Shown here piece by piece: positions 28,412 through 36,813 of a stretch of 64,000 nucleotides of DNA (positions are counted from its first letter, which is position 1; each line of letters opens with the position of its first letter). The stretch spans positions 806,001-870,000 of the forward strand of contig MLAX01000001.1 in the NCBI GenBank assembly GCA_001890945.1, given 5' to 3'. The notes under the pieces are model-generated. The model searched no databases and was not told the DNA's origin. It was given only the letters and a program-made list of their open reading frames with translations. This DNA comes from Alphaproteobacteria bacterium AO1-B (GTDB lineage Bacteria; Pseudomonadota; Alphaproteobacteria; Rhizobiales; Stappiaceae). A program made the position numbers and the translations under genes.

Positions 28412-29362
28412 ATGTTCTTTTCCACCCGGGATACCGGCCCGGTTGCAGATGCGGTCAAGCAGCATTGGGTTGATACCCGCCTGCCTGCGGGTTTGCGCCC
28501 TTACGCCCGTCTGGCCCGCTGGGAACGGCCGATCGGCTGGTGGCTGTTGCTTTGGCCTTGCTGGTGGTCTGCAGCGCTTGCGGCAATCGCGGCGGGCAAC
28601 AGCTGGCCGAATCCCTGGCACATGCTCTTGTTCCTGATCGGTGCCGTTGCAATGCGCGGTGCTGGATGCACCTACAATGACATTGTGGACGTTGATATCG
28701 ATGCCCAGGTAGAGCGGACGCGCTCCCGGCCGATCCCTGCCGGGCAGGTGAGCAAACGTCAGGCAAATATATTTCTAGTGGTTCAGGCGCTGGTCGGTCT
28801 GCTGGTCCTGCTGCAATTCAACCGTTTCTCGATTGCGCTGGGTATCGCATCGCTCATCCCGGTCGCGATTTATCCGTTTATGAAACGGATCACCAACTGG
28901 CCACAGCTGTTCCTGGGATTTGCGTTTTCCTGGGGCGCGTTGATGGGGTGGGCTGCGGTTTTTGGAGAGCTGTCCTTGGCGCCAATCCTGCTCTACATCG
29001 GCGGGATATGCTGGACCATCGGCTACGACACGATCTATGCCCATCAGGATAAGGAAGATGACGCCTTGGTTGGTGTGAAGTCGACCGCTCGTTTGTTCGG
29101 CGATCGCACCCGGCTTGCACTGATCGTGCTTTATGCTTTGGCGTCCCTACTGTTTGCCCTTGCTGCAGCCTTGGCCGATGCCGGACCGGCTGCTTTCCTT
29201 GGCATTCTTCTGGGCGCGATCCATCTTGGCTGGCAGATCGTCATCATCGATATTGATGACGGGGATCAGTGTCTCCAGCTGTTCCGATCCAACAAGATCT
29301 ACGGCTGGATCCTGTTTATCGGCTTCACAGCAGATACTTTGATTTCAGGGATGTTCGCCTGA
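28412..29362 (+). CDS. ubiA: 4-hydroxybenzoate polyprenyltransferase
   Basis: UbiA attaches the polyprenyl chain to 4-hydroxybenzoate in ubiquinone synthesis at the inner membrane. The 316-residue protein has about eight to nine spans and both Asp-rich Mg-prenyl-diphosphate sites: CTYNDIVDVDIDAQVERTRSRP (NDxxDxxxD) and YAHQDKEDDALVGVKST (DxxxD). It has a roughly 30-residue N-terminal extension before RPYARLARWERPIGW. It stands alone; its end converges with the next gene with only 22 bp between. Confidence 0.95.
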   Translation: MFFSTRDTGPVADAVKQHWVDTRLPAGLRPYARLARWERPIGWWLLLWPCWWSAALAAIAAGNSWPNPWHMLLFLIGAVAMRGAGCTYNDIVDVDIDAQVERTRSRPIPAGQVSKRQANIFLVVQALVGLLVLLQFNRFSIALGIASLIPVAIYPFMKRITNWPQLFLGFAFSWGALMGWAAVFGELSLAPILLYIGGICWTIGYDTIYAHQDKEDDALVGVKSTARLFGDRTRLALIVLYALASLLFALAAALADAGPAAFLGILLGAIHLGWQIVIIDIDDGDQCLQLFRSNKIYGWILFIGFTADTLISGMFA

Positions 29363-29384
29363 CGGGAAATCGAAAGGCGTAGAG

Positions 29385-29975
29385 TCAGTCCCGCGCGATG
29401 ATCTCGCGTTCGTGAGCGTAACTCGCAGACACTTTGCCAAGTGATCCTGTTTGCCGGCGGTTCAGGAAGCGTGGGCGGCGGCCGGTCAGGAGACGCAGTT
29501 TCCGGCGTGGCGCCGGGGCAGCAGCCGGGTTGGCTTGAAAAGCTTCAATCGGTTTGACGGCACCACCGAGATCACACACCAGCATGGGCAACGACAAGAC
29601 TTGCGCCCAGCGGCTCCAATGCGTTGCCAGCTCGTCGGATGAATGTGTTTCCACCAGTGTAATCGACAGCGCACTGTCAGGATGCTTCAGGATCAAACTG
29701 GCGAGGATTTCTCCAGGCGTAGCGCCTGGAACAATGCGCACCATCACGCCGTCAAAACCATGCATCGGAACAACGATTGTGACTGGCAGACCGCCAACAC
29801 GGCGCTTGATGATTGCTTTTTCGCGATCAAGAAAGATATCGGCCGGAAGGGAGGTTGTTCCTGGCCGGGCTTCCAGGCGTTGCTGGAACTGGATTGGGAG
29901 GCAACCGGGATGCAGCACCTGCTCGGTGCCGATCCCGGCCGCTTGTGTCATCTGTTGTTCTGTTTGACGCTTCAC
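29385..29975 (-). CDS. Conserved alphaproteobacterial protein, DUF6101-like
   Basis: A 196-residue soluble protein of unknown function that resembles the DUF6101 family of Rhizobiales; this call is from memory of the pattern. Visible: a beta-rich core (KRRVGGLPVTIVVPMHGFDGVMVRI region) followed by HPDSALSITLVETHSSDEL, then a basic Arg/Pro-rich C terminus (APRRKLRLLTGRRPRFLNRR). There are no signal peptide, membrane span or catalytic motif that I can identify. Convergent with ubiA. Confidence 0.75.
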   Translation of the reverse strand: MKRQTEQQMTQAAGIGTEQVLHPGCLPIQFQQRLEARPGTTSLPADIFLDREKAIIKRRVGGLPVTIVVPMHGFDGVMVRIVPGATPGEILASLILKHPDSALSITLVETHSSDELATHWSRWAQVLSLPMLVCDLGGAVKPIEAFQANPAAAPAPRRKLRLLTGRRPRFLNRRQTGSLGKVSASYAHEREIIARD

Positions 29976-30284
29976 TGTGACTTCTCCACCGGGCCTTTTG
30001 GCCTCTTGATGAAGTTACTCTACACACCGAAGAGTCGTGATCTGCTTAAGAGACACGGTTAAAAAACTGTGATTTTAAAGAGGGTTACTGGAGTGTAACG
30101 AGCCCGCTAACACTCTGTTGAGCATAATGGCTTGGCAAGAGCGGCATGCAGCCCCAATTTCCATGCAAATCGGTTTTCGTTCCGCCGCACACCATTAGTT
30201 ATCCTCCAACGGTTGCGGCTCTATCGTCTGGAGCGTAAACAACAGCCCAACATAAGGCGGTATGCCAACACTAAGGCGGTATGA
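29976..30284. promoter_or_regulatory. 309-bp divergent intergenic region upstream of pmbA
   Basis: This region carries the control signals of both the DUF6101-like gene and pmbA. It contains a short inverted repeat GTTAC-N6-GTAAC near 30085-30100, which may be an operator. It ends in a direct repeat of TAAGGCGGTATG (30253-30264 and 30272-30283) at the pmbA start. No convincing sigma-70 boxes or RNA gene were found. Confidence 0.4.
30253..30283 (+). repeat. Tandem copy of the pmbA Shine-Dalgarno/start region
   Basis: Two identical 12-mers TAAGGCGGTATG start 19 bases apart. Each holds an AAGG ribosome-binding core and an ATG. The second copy serves ATG 30285 (pmbA), with AAGG about eight bases upstream. 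The ATG in the first copy (30262) opens an 11-codon frame, MPTLRRYECPN, that stops at 30297, 13 bases inside pmbA. Confidence 0.8.
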
Positions 30285-31628
30285 ATGTCCGAATTGATTG
30301 ATCAAGCTGAACTCCAATCCCGAGCCGAACGTTTGGTTGCTGCGGCCCGCAATGCAGGCGCAGACGCTTGCGACGCCATTGCAGTCACTGGTGTCTCTCT
30401 GGGCGTTGAAGTCCGGGACGGCAAGGTCGAAGAGACCGAACGTGCCGAGGGGGATGACGTCACGCTGCGGGTTTTTGTTGGAAAACGCAGTGCAGCTGTG
30501 TCGGCCAATCAGTTGGACAATCCGTCAGATCTTGCGGAACGCGCTGTCGCCATGGCCAAGGTGGCGCCGGAAGACCCCTTTGCGGGCCTCGCTGATCCGG
30601 ACTTGCTGGTTAAGCAGCTGCCGGAACTGGAGCTCTTGGATAGCAAACAACTGTCGGCCGACGAACTCACTAACATAGCGCTCGAAGCAGAAGCTGCGGG
30701 CCTCAGCGTGGAGGGGGTCAGCAAATCCGGAGGTGCATCGGCATCCTGGCGCCTTGCCGGTGTGGTGATGGCCACCAGCCATGGGTTTCAAGGGTCATAC
30801 CTTTCTTCCCGTTTCGGCATGTCCATGACGGCGGTGGCCGGTGATGGCACCGCGATGGAGCGGGACTACGATTTCGACAGCCGCACGTTCTTTGAAGACC
30901 TTGATGCACCTGCTGATATCGGCCGCCGGGCCGGGGAGCGGGCTATGCGCAGGCTCAACCCGGACAAACTTTCCACGCGCACCACCAACGTGGTTTATGA
31001 AGCGCGGGCCGCCCGCAGCATCCTTGGACATCTGGTCGGTGCGATAAATGGCGCATCGGTCGCGCGAAAGACCAGCTTCCTGATGGATCAGATGGGAGAG
31101 GCGGTTTTGGCTCCCGGCCTGACGGTTGTTGACGACCCGTTCAAGCGCCGTGGCGCGGCAACCCGCCCGTTCGACGGTGAGGGAACCGAGGCGAGCGTTC
31201 TGAATATGGTTGAAGACGGTGTCCTGCAACACTGGTATTTGGATGGGGCTTCGGCACGAGAGCTCGGTTTGACCCCGAACGGCCGTGCCCGGCGCGCAGG
31301 CAGTGGCACGTCTCCGGGCTCCACAAACGTGACCTTGATGCCGGGAGAAAAGTCTCTGGAAGAGTTGATGGCTGACGCGGGCGACGGCCTTCTTGTGACG
31401 GATCTAATTGGTCACGGAGTAAACGGCCTCACCGGAGATTATTCGCGCGGAGCTGCCGGATTCTGGTTCGAAAACGGCAAGATCGTCCGACCTGTCAGCG
31501 AAATCACGATCGCAGGCAATTTGAAGGACATGTTCAAGCGTATGGTGCCGGGCAGTGATCTGGACAATCGTTATGCGGCTGCGGCTCCCTCCATCCTGAT
31601 TGAAGGAATGGCCCTTGCCGGGAATTGA
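30285..31628 (+). CDS. pmbA: TldE/PmbA subunit of the TldD/TldE metalloprotease
   Basis: PmbA (TldE) is the non-catalytic partner of TldD; the heterodimer degrades unfolded peptides and, in some bacteria, processes modified peptides such as microcin B17. The 447-residue protein shows the family layout: N-terminal domain to about residue 200, then the C-terminal barrel with LVGAINGASVARKTSFL, DGEGTEA, LDGASARELG and the terminal glycine-rich block VTDLIGHGVNGLTGDYSRGAAGFW. It lacks the HExxxH motif, as expected for TldE. tldD lies about 5 kb downstream on the same strand. The next gene begins inside its 3' end. Confidence 0.94.
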   Translation: MSELIDQAELQSRAERLVAAARNAGADACDAIAVTGVSLGVEVRDGKVEETERAEGDDVTLRVFVGKRSAAVSANQLDNPSDLAERAVAMAKVAPEDPFAGLADPDLLVKQLPELELLDSKQLSADELTNIALEAEAAGLSVEGVSKSGGASASWRLAGVVMATSHGFQGSYLSSRFGMSMTAVAGDGTAMERDYDFDSRTFFEDLDAPADIGRRAGERAMRRLNPDKLSTRTTNVVYEARAARSILGHLVGAINGASVARKTSFLMDQMGEAVLAPGLTVVDDPFKRRGAATRPFDGEGTEASVLNMVEDGVLQHWYLDGASARELGLTPNGRARRAGSGTSPGSTNVTLMPGEKSLEELMADAGDGLLVTDLIGHGVNGLTGDYSRGAAGFWFENGKIVRPVSEITIAGNLKDMFKRMVPGSDLDNRYAAAAPSILIEGMALAGN

Positions 31629-32415
31629 TGCTGCTGCCTTTGAAGCCGATCTGAAGCTTTTAGAAGATGCGGCGCTGGAGGCCGGTGAGCTGGCGCTGAC
31701 CTTTTTCGGCCGCGATCCGGAAACTTGGTTCAAGGGCAACAAGTCTCCGGTCTCGGAGGCTGACATCGCCGTCGACCGTTTTCTTGGTGAAACCTTGTGC
31801 GCGGCCCGGCCGGACTACGGCTGGCTGTCGGAAGAAACCGCTGACGATCCGATCCGGCTGCAGCATGACCGCGTGTTCATCGTGGATCCGATTGATGGAA
31901 CCCGCGCCTTCCTGGCGGGCGGTGATGAGTGGACTGTATCCGTCGCAGTTGTCGACAAGGGTCGGCCTGTAGCGGGCGCGGTCTATTGTCCAAGACGCAA
32001 GGAAATGTTCCTTGCGGCAAAAGGCGGTGGGGCGTCCTTGAACAAGGATGAGATAGCGGTCTCGAACAGAACCGAAACGGTGGGAGCCCTGTTAACCGGG
32101 CCCTATTCGATTGCCGCCAACAAAGACGTTCAAGCGGCCGGATTTGAGGCAACGGATGTGTTGCGGTCTTTGGCTTACCGGCTCGCCATGGTGGCGTGTG
32201 GCCGGGTGGATGTCGGAGCGGCACGGGGTGGACCAAGCGATTGGGATCTTGCAGCCGCCGATCTTTTGGTGCAGGAAGCTGGCGGAACTCTGACCGATCT
32301 GTCGGGTGAGCAACTGCTTTACAACCGCGCGAAGACGCGCCATCCCGCACTTGTTGCAGCCCCTGTGCAACTGAGCGGGCCGGTTCGCAACGTTCTGGGA
32401 AAGCTGATTGCTTAA
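31615..32415 (+). CDS. Inositol-monophosphatase-family phosphatase, CysQ-like
   Basis: A Li+-sensitive, Mg2+-dependent sugar- or nucleotide-phosphatase fold, most like 3'(2'),5'-bisphosphate nucleotidase (CysQ). Motifs in 266 residues: FKGNKSPVSEADIAVDRFL, the metal-binding DPIDGTRAFLAG and PSDWDLAAADLLVQEAGG. A TTG start at 31615 is proposed because GAAGGA lies seven bases upstream; TTG 31600 in the same frame has no ribosome-binding site. The gene therefore overlaps the end of pmbA by 14 bases. It precedes the Kdo/lipid A genes, so a role in envelope sugar-phosphate or PAP turnover is possible. Confidence 0.88.
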   Translation: MPGIDAAAFEADLKLLEDAALEAGELALTFFGRDPETWFKGNKSPVSEADIAVDRFLGETLCAARPDYGWLSEETADDPIRLQHDRVFIVDPIDGTRAFLAGGDEWTVSVAVVDKGRPVAGAVYCPRRKEMFLAAKGGGASLNKDEIAVSNRTETVGALLTGPYSIAANKDVQAAGFEATDVLRSLAYRLAMVACGRVDVGAARGGPSDWDLAAADLLVQEAGGTLTDLSGEQLLYNRAKTRHPALVAAPVQLSGPVRNVLGKLIA

Positions 32416-32448
32416 AGCCTCGAGGATCCAGGCAAACAAGGACTGTTC

Positions 32449-32688
32449 ATGAGCGATACAGAAGCACCGAAACAACTCCTGCATTTGGTCTTCGGCGGCG
32501 AACTGGAAAGTCCCGACGGTCTGACATTCCGCGATCTGGATGAACTGGACATCGTCGGGATCTATCCGAACTATGCGGAGGCTTACACGGCTTGGAAAGC
32601 CAAGGCGCAGGCCACCGTCGATAATGCGCACATGCGCTACTTCATTGTACACATGCACCGCTTGCTGGACCCCGATACGGCCAGCTGA
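32449..32688 (+). CDS. DUF4170 small protein
   Basis: A 79-residue soluble protein matching the DUF4170 pattern: LLHLVFGGELESP near the N terminus, DLDELDIVGIYPNYAEAYTAWKAKAQ in the middle and a conserved end, AHMRYFIVHMHRLLDP. Its function is not known. In Rhizobiales it usually sits, as here, between the cysQ-like gene and the DUF374 acyltransferase of the Kdo/lipid A cluster. The spacing is 33 bp on both sides, consistent with one operon. Confidence 0.85.
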   Translation: MSDTEAPKQLLHLVFGGELESPDGLTFRDLDELDIVGIYPNYAEAYTAWKAKAQATVDNAHMRYFIVHMHRLLDPDTAS

Positions 32689-32720
32689 CGGCGCCGCTCC
32701 ATACTTGGGCAAAAAGAAAA

Positions 32721-33419
32721 ATGCTAAAACGCATCGGCCGACATCCGCTTGTTCTTTCGGCAATCGGCTCCCTGCTCGCTGGATATTTGAAGCTGGTTTA
32801 TTACACGAACCGCTTTACGATCGAGCCTGTGACCATCCATGAAGATACGGACAAGGACCTGCCCGTGATCGTGGCCATGTGGCACGGACAGCACTTCATG
32901 GTGCCGTTCGCCAAACCTTCGCATTGGCCGGCCAAGGTGATGATCTCCAAATCCGCGGACGGCGAGATCAATGCAATTGCCGCCCGGAAGCTGGGCATGG
33001 GATTGATCCGGGCCTCTGGCGGGCGGACTGCGCACCAAATCAAGAAGCGCGGTGGCATGCGCGGGTTTATCGAGGCGGTAAGGGCGTTGAAGGACGGATA
33101 TTCCATCGCGATGACCGCCGATGTTCCGAAAGGGCCCGCACGGCACTCCGGTGCCGGGATTGTGCAGCTCGCCAAACACTCCGGCCGGCCGATTTTGCCG
33201 GTCGCAGTGGCCACGAGCCGCAGCATCGAGCTGAACAGCTGGGACAAGGCGAGTGTCAACTTGCCTTTTGGCCGCGGCGGAATCGTTGGCGGTGACCTGA
33301 TCTGGGTGCCGTCCGACACGGATGATGAAGGACTTGAGGCCTACCGCCAGAAAGTGGAAGACGGCCTCAACACTGCAACGCGCCGCGTTTACGAGCTTGT
33401 CGGAAGGCCGAATGGCTGA
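32721..33419 (+). CDS. DUF374 lysophospholipid/lipid A acyltransferase
   Basis: A 232-residue acyltransferase of PF04028 (DUF374), the family that includes the secondary lipid A acyltransferase LpxJ. An N-terminal hydrophobic anchor (VLSAIGSLLAGYLKLVYY) is followed by IVAMWHGQHFMVPFA, in which the H is the likely catalytic residue, then ISKSADGEINAIAARKLGMG, IRASGGR and ADVPKGPARHSGAGIVQLAK. It sits directly before waaA, whose ATG overlaps its stop by eight bases, so it probably adds a secondary acyl chain during Kdo-lipid A assembly on the cytoplasmic face of the inner membrane. The precise acyl position is unknown. Confidence 0.87.
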   Translation: MLKRIGRHPLVLSAIGSLLAGYLKLVYYTNRFTIEPVTIHEDTDKDLPVIVAMWHGQHFMVPFAKPSHWPAKVMISKSADGEINAIAARKLGMGLIRASGGRTAHQIKKRGGMRGFIEAVRALKDGYSIAMTADVPKGPARHSGAGIVQLAKHSGRPILPVAVATSRSIELNSWDKASVNLPFGRGGIVGGDLIWVPSDTDDEGLEAYRQKVEDGLNTATRRVYELVGRPNG

Positions 33420-34731
33420 GCGTCGCCCCATCGCTCTGACGCTTTACCGGGCCCTTGGACGGGCATTGACACCACTTCTGCATCTTTTGTTCCGCCGCCG
33501 CGCTGCAAACGGCAAGGAAATCGAAAGCCGTAAGGGGGAGCGCTTCGGTGTTCCTGGAGTGCCGCGGCCAAAGGGATCTCTTGTTTGGATCCACGCTGCC
33601 AGCGTCGGCGAAACGATGTCTGTCTTGCCGGTGATCGAACAGCTCGCACGCGACGGCCACTCGGTGCTCTTGACCAGTGTTACGGTGACGGCTGCTGAAC
33701 TCGCCGAAAAGCGGTTACCGGAAACCGGAATTCATCAGTTCACGCCGTATGACACGCCGGGATGCGTTTCGAACTTTTTGGATCATTGGCGGGCCGATCT
33801 GGCCATGGTGGTGGAATCCGAGATTTGGCCCTGCATGTTCGACGAGGTGCATCAACGCGGTATCCCGTTTGCACTTCTGAATGGACGGATGTCGGAGAGC
33901 TCGTCGCGCAACTGGATGAAAGCCCCGAAAACTTCTGGCTACATCTTCAAGTGTCTCGATCTGGTGTTGGCGCAAAGCGATGCAGACAAGGAGCGGTTCT
34001 TGAAGCTCGGATGCCGGCACGTCGAAATGCCGGGCAATTTGAAGTTCGATGCGGCAGAGCCAGCTGCTGATGAAGAAGATCTCCGCCAACTTGTAGACCA
34101 AATTGGCGATCGCCCGGTCTGGATGGCGGCCCTCACGCATCCGGGCGAAGATGAAATGGCGTTGAAGGCGCATGCGCGTCTTCTTGAAGAACATCCGGAC
34201 CTGCTTTTACTCCTTGTTCCCCGCCACCCGGCGCGCGCCGATGATGTGGCAGCACTTGTCAGGGACAGTGGTCACGCTTTGGCCCGGCGGAGTTGCGGCG
34301 ATCCGGTGACTGGTGAGACGGGGGTATATCTGGGCGATACGCTCGGCGAAATGGGGTTGTTCTACCGTTTGGCCCCGGTGACATTTCTCGGAGGGTCGTT
34401 CAACGACGCCGGCGGACACAATCCTGTCGAAGCCGTGCTTTTGGGATCGGCTCTGGTTACAGGGCCGAAAGTCGCCAATGCCAGAGCCGTTTACAAGGAT
34501 CTCTGGGAACAAGGCGCAGCTCTTAAGGTTGAGGAGCCCGCTCAGCTTGCCTCGGAAATTGCCCGCCTCATGGACCACCCTGATAACCGCAAGCAGCAGA
34601 TCGACCAGGCGATGAACCTGGTCATCAAGGGACGCGGTGCCTTGACCCGGACAGCTGATTTGCTGAAGCCCATGCTTGCAGGAACATCTCAGGCCGACAC
34701 CATGGAGAGGGGCGATGGGCAAGGCGCCTGA
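33412..34731 (+). CDS. waaA: 3-deoxy-D-manno-octulosonic acid (Kdo) transferase
   Basis: WaaA transfers Kdo from CMP-Kdo to lipid IVA at the inner membrane. The 439-residue GT-B enzyme begins with an N-terminal membrane-associated helix (TLYRALGRALTPLLHLLF), then LVWIHAASVGET with the catalytic Glu, FESEIWP-like VESEIWPCMF, GRMSESSSRNW, and the C-terminal domain with LGGSFNDAGGHNPVEAVL. ATG 33412 overlaps the DUF374 stop; the longer in-frame extension is not used. It overlaps lpxK at its 3' end. Confidence 0.95.
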   Translation: MAERRPIALTLYRALGRALTPLLHLLFRRRAANGKEIESRKGERFGVPGVPRPKGSLVWIHAASVGETMSVLPVIEQLARDGHSVLLTSVTVTAAELAEKRLPETGIHQFTPYDTPGCVSNFLDHWRADLAMVVESEIWPCMFDEVHQRGIPFALLNGRMSESSSRNWMKAPKTSGYIFKCLDLVLAQSDADKERFLKLGCRHVEMPGNLKFDAAEPAADEEDLRQLVDQIGDRPVWMAALTHPGEDEMALKAHARLLEEHPDLLLLLVPRHPARADDVAALVRDSGHALARRSCGDPVTGETGVYLGDTLGEMGLFYRLAPVTFLGGSFNDAGGHNPVEAVLLGSALVTGPKVANARAVYKDLWEQGAALKVEEPAQLASEIARLMDHPDNRKQQIDQAMNLVIKGRGALTRTADLLKPMLAGTSQADTMERGDGQGA

Positions 34732-35737
34732 TTTCTGGTGGACACCCAATCGCAGCGCGGCTGCGCTAGCCCTTGCACCTGTTGCTTGGCTCTATGGCCT
34801 CATTGCTGGCCGCCGGATGGTGCAGCATTCAAAAGCAAGAAGCGCGTTGCCGGTCGTCTGTATCGGTAATTTTGTGACCGGCGGAACCGGCAAGACCCCT
34901 TTCGCACTCCGCCTGTCAGACCGATTGCGCAAGGAAGGGCATGCGCCCGGCTTTTTGTTGCGCGGCTATGGCGGACGTCTCAAAGGACCGGTGCTTGTTG
35001 ACCCGGCACAACACACTGCAGCGGACGTTGGCGACGAAGCGCTGCTCTTGGCTCAAGCCGGGCCAACAGTGATTTCTGCAGACCGTCCCGCCGGAGCCGA
35101 ATTGCTGGAAAAGCAGCCGGTCGGCATGATCCTGATGGACGATGGTTTCCAGAACCCGTCTTTGCACAAGGATCTCAGCTTGGTCCTGGTGGACTGCGCG
35201 ACCGGCTTTGGCAATGGTCTGTGTTTTCCAGCTGGACCGTTGCGTGCGCCAGCGGAAAAACAGATCGTCAAGGCCGACTGCCTGGTCCTGGTCGGTGATG
35301 GCGAACGGGCTTCGGACGCCGTACATTTGGCGGGGCGGCGCGGGCTGCCGATTCTGCATGCTTATATCGTTCCTGAAACAAACGATGCTCTCTCGGGCCA
35401 AGATCTCCTGGCCTTTGCCGGCATCGGCCGGCCCCAGAAATTCTTTAAGACCCTCACCGATCTCGGTCACAAGGTGGCAAAGACCCGGGAGTTTGCCGAT
35501 CACCATGATTTCAGCGAAGCAGATGCCCGGGAACTGTTGACGGAGTCCGATCGGGACGGGCTGCAACTCGTTACCACGGCCAAGGACATGGCGCGCATCA
35601 CCACACAGCGCGGCGAAATCTTCCGTTGGCTCGCTGCCGAGGCGGAAGTTCTTGATGTGCAAATGGAGATCCCGGAGGAAGACCGGCTGGTGTCCCTGAT
35701 CAAGGACTGCCTGAGAAACCGCGCTTTCAAGTCCTAA
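34715..35737 (+). CDS. lpxK: Tetraacyldisaccharide 4'-kinase
   Basis: LpxK phosphorylates the 4' position of the lipid A disaccharide. In 340 residues the P-loop GNFVTGGTGKTPF (about residues 50-62) is followed by LLRGYGGRLKGP, VGDEALLLA, the catalytic DDGFQNPSLHKDL and a hydrophobic N-terminal segment typical of this membrane-associated kinase. ATG 34715 is used, with GGAGAGG just upstream; the start lies 17 bases inside waaA, indicating coupled translation. Confidence 0.95.
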   Translation: MGKAPDFWWTPNRSAAALALAPVAWLYGLIAGRRMVQHSKARSALPVVCIGNFVTGGTGKTPFALRLSDRLRKEGHAPGFLLRGYGGRLKGPVLVDPAQHTAADVGDEALLLAQAGPTVISADRPAGAELLEKQPVGMILMDDGFQNPSLHKDLSLVLVDCATGFGNGLCFPAGPLRAPAEKQIVKADCLVLVGDGERASDAVHLAGRRGLPILHAYIVPETNDALSGQDLLAFAGIGRPQKFFKTLTDLGHKVAKTREFADHHDFSEADARELLTESDRDGLQLVTTAKDMARITTQRGEIFRWLAAEAEVLDVQMEIPEEDRLVSLIKDCLRNRAFKS

Positions 35738-35750
35738 CCGAAAAAACGGT

Positions 35751-35972
35751 TTAGTTCTTACCCTGCGTTTCCAGGTAGCGTTTCATGGACGCGTGGGCGT
35801 CGACATAGGGCTCTTGCAGTTCGACCGACCAGTATTTCAGCTCATCCAGCGGGATCGCGGTGCCCGTCACGGCGCAGCGCACGAAGGTTCCCGGCGTCTC
35901 AACCTGATAATCTCCATCGAGATACCGGATGCGGGCTTCGCTCGGGATGCGCGGGTTTTCGTAGCGGTTCAT
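35751..35972 (-). CDS. DUF2093 small protein
   Basis: A 73-residue soluble protein with the DUF2093 pattern: ARIRYLDGDYQVETPGTFVRC, then AVTGTAIPLDELKYWSVELQEPYVDA. No function is known for the family, but it is a constant neighbour of lpxK in Rhizobiales. Here it converges with lpxK, 13 bp apart. The start at 35972 (MNRYENPRIPSEAR) is preferred over a 20-codon longer frame because family similarity begins there. Confidence 0.85.
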   Translation of the reverse strand: MNRYENPRIPSEARIRYLDGDYQVETPGTFVRCAVTGTAIPLDELKYWSVELQEPYVDAHASMKRYLETQGKN

Positions 35973-36078
35973 GGTGGCCTGATGCTTTTTGTCCGGACGT
36001 TTAGCGTCCTCATGGGCCTCTTTATGGCACATTGGGCGGGTTCGGCAAGTCCGGTTCGGTTTGCAAAGGCGATGTCAC

Positions 36079-36306
36079 CTAGAAAATTGGCGCTGTGCGG
36101 GCATCCGGCGCGATCGTGTGACGGCACCTGGACATGACAACGGTCTCGTCTGGAAGATCGTCCCGGGCCCGGTCCATTTCGGGTTCACGGGCCATCTGAC
36201 AGGCGTCCATATCCTCCCAATACTCTCGGGAGGCGGACAGATCCTCGCAGACCAGCAGATTGGGCTGACACGCAACCAGGTGAAGGGCGATCAAAACGCC
36301 GTTCAT
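36079..36306 (-). CDS. Small protein of unknown function (second of a coupled pair)
   Basis: A 75-residue acidic protein with four cysteines (MNGVLIALHLVACQPNLLVC, REYWEDMDACQMAREPEMD). I do not recognise a family. The N-terminal stretch LIALHLVAC could be a weak export or lipobox-like segment, but this is speculative. Its ATG overlaps the stop of the preceding minus-strand gene by four bases (ATGA), the main argument that both frames are translated. Confidence 0.5.
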   Translation of the reverse strand: MNGVLIALHLVACQPNLLVCEDLSASREYWEDMDACQMAREPEMDRARDDLPDETVVMSRCRHTIAPDARTAPIF

Positions 36307-36527
36307 GACCTTTCAGATCCTGTCTTTTGATCAGGTGCTTGTAGTTTTGAAAAACAGACGCGGACCACGTTATCGGCAGTTTCAGATGAAAGGGGTGGAC
36401 CAGAGACAGGCCCGGTCTTGGCCAAGGCCTCGGCAAGCCGCGGATGCAAGCCATCTCCACGGGCTGCGGCAAAGGAGTTGAATGCAATTAAGCTGGACGG
36501 CAGCGGCCGTCCGGTCTGATCAGTCAT
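36303..36527 (-). CDS. Small protein of unknown function (first of a coupled pair)
   Basis: A 74-residue soluble protein (MTDQTGRPLPSSLIAFNSFA at the start), without recognisable motif, ending SERS. A weak AAAAGG element lies about ten bases before the ATG. It overlaps the next small gene by ATGA. Codon use looks like that of the neighbouring genes, but there is no family support, so confidence is moderate. Confidence 0.5.
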   Translation of the reverse strand: MTDQTGRPLPSSLIAFNSFAAARGDGLHPRLAEALAKTGPVSGPPLSSETADNVVRVCFSKLQAPDQKTGSERS

Positions 36528-36645
36528 GGCGCAAGCCCTTTTGCCGCGGAGAGGCCGCAGTCGGTTTTTCAGGATTTTTGGAAGGCTGGCTTGGGTCTTC
36601 GGAAGATGCCCAGCTGGATCGGTGACAGGAAATCATCTGCACTTA

Positions 36646-36668
36646 AATATGAATATTATATTCATATT
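36646..36668. repeat. AT-rich inverted repeat upstream of tldD
   Basis: AATATGAAT-ATTAT-ATTCATATT, a perfect nine-base inverted repeat with a five-base spacer, in a short AT-rich patch of the 286-bp gap between the small minus-strand pair and tldD (start at 36814). It could be a transcription-factor operator or a cruciform-forming site. No regulator gene is adjacent. Confidence 0.65.
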
Positions 36669-36813
36669 AAAATGATGCCAAGTGGATTTCTGCGCTTTTG
36701 GGGTGATTTGCCCCGCTAAATCCCTATGTTGTCTTCAAGAAGACATACATGCCGCCCGGTTTTCAGCTCAGTCTGGTATCTGGCAGCGGCACTGGATCAA
36801 CAAGGAAACTCTG

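Noticed and set aside
35737-35760. CTAACCG-A6-CGGTTTAG hairpin between lpxK and the DUF2093 gene
   Set aside because: The stem encloses the A/T run rather than preceding one, so it does not fit a rho-independent terminator in either direction.
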